Shown here: one piece after another, positions 5,485 to 7,269 of the stretch
Numbering within the stretch: position 1 is the first letter of the stretch
Layout of the letters: each line of letters starts with the position of its first letter
Source: Alphaproteobacteria bacterium
GTDB taxonomy: Bacteria > Pseudomonadota > Alphaproteobacteria > UBA828
NCBI GenBank assembly: GCA_029937205.1
Contig: JAPYQV010000131.1
Coordinates: 1 to 7,269 of the forward strand
Reading direction: 5' to 3'
Length of the DNA stretch: 7,269 bases
Position numbers and translations under genes: made by a program
The notes under the pieces: generated by a model
Databases searched by the model: none
Seen by the model: the letters and a program-made list of their open reading frames with translations, nothing else
Told to the model about the DNA's origin: nothing

Positions 5485-7068
5485 ATGCAGGTTAACGAGA
5501 CCCTTTCGGAGGGCCTTAAGAGAGAATTTCAAATTATCGTGCCGTCTTCCGACGTGGAAGCCGAGGTCGAAGGCCGTTTGCTGGAGTTGAGCAAGACGGT
5601 AAAGATGAAAGGCTTCCGCCCCGGTAAGGTGCCGCTTTCCATCATCCGCCGCCAATACCGGCCTTCGGTGTTGGGCGAGGTGCTGGAGCGCACGATACAA
5701 AAGAGCTCTCAAAAGGCGATTGAAGAGCGCGAATTGCGCCCGGCATTACAGCCCAAAATCGAAATCACCGATTACAGCGACGGCAGTGATCTTGAGTACA
5801 AGATGGATATGGAGATCTTGCCGGAAATCGAAATCGGCAATCTGTCGGAAGTTTCGCTCACGCGCCCGGTTGCGGAGGTCGATGACGAGAAGGTGAATGA
5901 TGGCCTTCAGCGTATTGCCGATGCCGACAAAAAGTTCACCAAGGTTGAGGAGGCGCGCGCGGCCGAAGTGGGCGATGCCCTGCTGATCGACTTCAAGGGC
6001 ACAATTGAAGGTGTTGAACTGGAGGGGACGTCCGCCGAAGATTTCGAGATCGAGCTCGGCAGCGGCTCGTTCATTCCCGGTTTCGAAGATCAACTCATTG
6101 GCGTCAAGGCCGGCGCGCACCTCTTGGTAAACGTTGATTTCCCCAAGGATTATCCGCAGCAAGAGGCAGCCGGAAAACCGGCGGTGTTTGAAGTGGATGT
6201 CAAGGAATTGCGCGTGCGCGAGGATGTGACGATCGATGACGAAATGGCGGCCAGACAGGGATTCGACAATCTTGCCGCCCTGTCCGACAAGGTGCGCGAG
6301 CGTTTGAAGGCGCAGTTCGATGAAGCCTCCAAGGCGCGTTTGAAGCGTTCGCTGCTTGATCTGCTGGCCGAGCGCTACGCGTTCGACGTTCCGACCGGCA
6401 TGATAGAGCAGGAATTTGAAACCATTTGGGCGCAAGTCAAAAAGGATTTGGAGCAGGCCGAATTGACATTCGAGGACGCAACCGGTCAGAGCGAAGAGGA
6501 AGCGGAAGAAGAGTATCGGCAAATTGCCGAACGGCGTGTCCGCCTTGGTTTGCTGCTGTCGGAAGTCGGCCGACAGAACGAAATTACGATTGAGCGTGAC
6601 GATCTGCTCAATGCGGCGTTGGAAAGCGCCCGTGGATTTTCCAATCCGCAACAAGTGCTGGAATTCTATCGCTCCAATCCGAATGCCTTGGAACGGTTCC
6701 GCGCGCCGGTCTTCGAGGACAAGGTTGTCGCCTTCCTGACCGAGCTTGCCGACGTGACAGACAACGTGGTGGATGTGGAAGAACTGTTCCGCGACCCGGA
6801 TGAAGAAGAGGCGATCGCCAAAGAAGACACAGCGAAGGAAAAGAAGGCGGCAACAAAAAAGAAAACCGCTGCCAAACCTGCGGCGAAAAAGAAGGCAGCC
6901 AGCAAGAAATCCGATGACGATAAGTCTGATGACGACAAATCCGGCGACGACAAGAAACCGACAAAGAAGAAGAGCGCCGCAAAACTCACGACAAAACCAA
7001 AGGCCAAGAGTGCAAAGAGCGGAGCAAAATCCGCAAAATCGGCCGCCAAGGCAGCGAAAGACGAATAG
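5485..7068 (+). CDS. tig: Trigger factor, ribosome-associated chaperone and peptidyl-prolyl isomerase
   Basis: A 527-residue folding factor that binds the ribosome exit site and shields nascent chains. The N-terminal ribosome-binding domain (about 1-115) has the signature GFRPGKVP at 43-50. The FKBP-type isomerase domain (about 160-245) includes LLIDFKG, GSGSFIPGFEDQL and the ending VKELR. The C-terminal chaperone domain runs from about 250 to 440. E. coli trigger factor has 432 residues; the excess here is a tail from about 450 to 527, rich in Lys and Ala, with three SDDDK-like repeats (476-490) and AKS repeats (507-519). The ATG is supported by the family-typical start MQVNETLSEGLKREF; the GGTGAG ribosome-binding site is only 2 nt away, unusually close, though GAAGAA at 5469-5474 could serve instead. 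clpP follows after 27 nt, so the two are probably co-transcribed. Confidence 0.97.
   Translation: MQVNETLSEGLKREFQIIVPSSDVEAEVEGRLLELSKTVKMKGFRPGKVPLSIIRRQYRPSVLGEVLERTIQKSSQKAIEERELRPALQPKIEITDYSDGSDLEYKMDMEILPEIEIGNLSEVSLTRPVAEVDDEKVNDGLQRIADADKKFTKVEEARAAEVGDALLIDFKGTIEGVELEGTSAEDFEIELGSGSFIPGFEDQLIGVKAGAHLLVNVDFPKDYPQQEAAGKPAVFEVDVKELRVREDVTIDDEMAARQGFDNLAALSDKVRERLKAQFDEASKARLKRSLLDLLAERYAFDVPTGMIEQEFETIWAQVKKDLEQAELTFEDATGQSEEEAEEEYRQIAERRVRLGLLLSEVGRQNEITIERDDLLNAALESARGFSNPQQVLEFYRSNPNALERFRAPVFEDKVVAFLTELADVTDNVVDVEELFRDPDEEEAIAKEDTAKEKKAATKKKTAAKPAAKKKAASKKSDDDKSDDDKSGDDKKPTKKKSAAKLTTKPKAKSAKSGAKSAKSAAKAAKDE
6910..6954 (+). repeat. Three 15-nt in-frame repeats in the tig tail
   Basis: Three successive 15-nt units encode SDDDK, SDDDK and SGDDK (trigger factor residues 476-490). 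The units differ at several bases, mostly third positions, so the peptide is better conserved than the DNA. This suggests either an old duplication or selection for the acidic and basic pattern. Confidence 0.75.
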
Positions 7069-7080
7069 AGCAACGCCCTA

Positions 7081-7086
7081 AAGGAG
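7081..7086 (+). promoter_or_regulatory. Ribosome-binding site of clpP
   Basis: AAGGAG lies 9 nt before the ATG at 7096, within the 27-nt gap after the tig stop. It is one of the two best Shine-Dalgarno matches in the window. It fixes the clpP start upstream of the conserved LVPMVVEQ segment. Confidence 0.85.
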
Positions 7087-7095
7087 AAAGCGGCA

Positions 7096-7269
7096 ATGGC
7101 CGATATAATTGATACCTATGCAAACACGCTCGTTCCCATGGTTGTCGAACAGACAAATCGTGGCGAGCGCTCGTACGATATTTTTTCGCGGCTCCTGAAA
7201 GAGCGTATTATCTTTTTGACCGGCGGAATTAACGATGAAGTGTCCAGCCTGATCAATGCGCAGCTTCTC
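7096..7269 (+). CDS. clpP: ATP-dependent Clp protease proteolytic subunit, 5' part
   Basis: The first 58 codons of a serine peptidase that forms the double-ring chamber of the ClpXP and ClpAP proteases; the gene runs off the window. Family signatures are [21 protein letters not shown] (from residue 12, quoted only in its key parts LVPMVVEQ and RGERSYDI) and [12 protein letters not shown] (32-43). The catalytic Ser and His lie beyond the edge. The roughly 14 residues before the conserved segment may be a propeptide, as in E. coli. Residues after 43 read [15 protein letters not shown], whereas the usual form resembles PVEDHMANLIVAQLL, a modest divergence. The strong ribosome-binding site supports the start. 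Position directly after tig is the classical arrangement. Confidence 0.97.
   Translation, partial: MADIIDTYANTLVPMVVEQTNRGERSYDIFSRLLKERIIFLTGGINDEVSSLINAQLL

Noticed and set aside
5287..5712. Minus-strand frame of 141 codons containing RRDSNPHG and ARLPIPPR
   Set aside because: This is the familiar spurious protein produced by reading through the antisense of a tRNA-Leu gene; the rest is antisense to tig.
5746..6654. Minus-strand frame of 302 codons
   Set aside because: It is fully opposite tig, whose domains are unmistakable; the frame is open because of codon bias.
6666..7073. Minus-strand frame with Phe-, Ala- and Ser-rich, apparently hydrophobic sequence
   Set aside because: It is the complement of the Lys/Ala-rich tig tail (AAG and AAA codons read as CTT and TTT), not a membrane protein.

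Overview
The window looks like an ordinary stretch of alphaproteobacterial chromosome. It is moderately GC-rich with tightly packed genes. The most telling block is tRNA-Leu, then tig, then clpP, an order common in proteobacteria (clpX and lon usually follow), and the protein sequences fit the Alphaproteobacteria. I cannot name a genus. I see no phage, transposon, CRISPR array or defence module.

Left part (1-1397, minus strand): an amidase-signature hydrolase with a complete Lys/cis-Ser/Ser triad. It is followed 18 nt downstream on the same strand by the first 21 codons of another gene, cut off by the window edge. The triad spacing and the Ser-Val-Ile-Arg motif are of the malonamidase E2 type.

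Divergent control region (1398-1557): a 160-bp gap between the amidase and the rightward genes. It holds one arm of a 16-nt inverted repeat whose other arm overlaps the first amidase codons. Next to the right arm is a perfect tandem repeat of a 10-bp T-rich unit. This is the least explained non-coding structure in the window.

Middle part (1558-5196, plus strand): three tightly packed genes that look like one transcript. They encode a class I SAM-methyltransferase-like protein with an altered cofactor pocket, the bifunctional NAD(P)H-hydrate repair enzyme Nnr, and malonyl-CoA decarboxylase. The methyltransferase stop lies 1 nt before the preferred nnr start, and nnr overlaps the decarboxylase by an ATGA junction. 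Nnr repairs damaged nicotinamide cofactors. Malonyl-CoA decarboxylase converts malonyl-CoA to acetyl-CoA and CO2. The functional reason for this grouping is not obvious.

Right part (5197-7269, plus strand): tRNA-Leu(UAG), a probable promoter, tig (trigger factor with an unusual Lys/Ala-rich and Ser/Asp/Lys-repeat tail of about 75-80 residues) and the first 58 codons of clpP. This is a protein-folding and protein-turnover block: trigger factor meets nascent chains at the ribosome and ClpP is the peptidase of the Clp proteases.

I did not find a convincing new biological system. The best leads are the inverted repeat between the divergent genes, the trigger factor tail, the altered methyltransferase pocket and the possible malonamate/malonate link.
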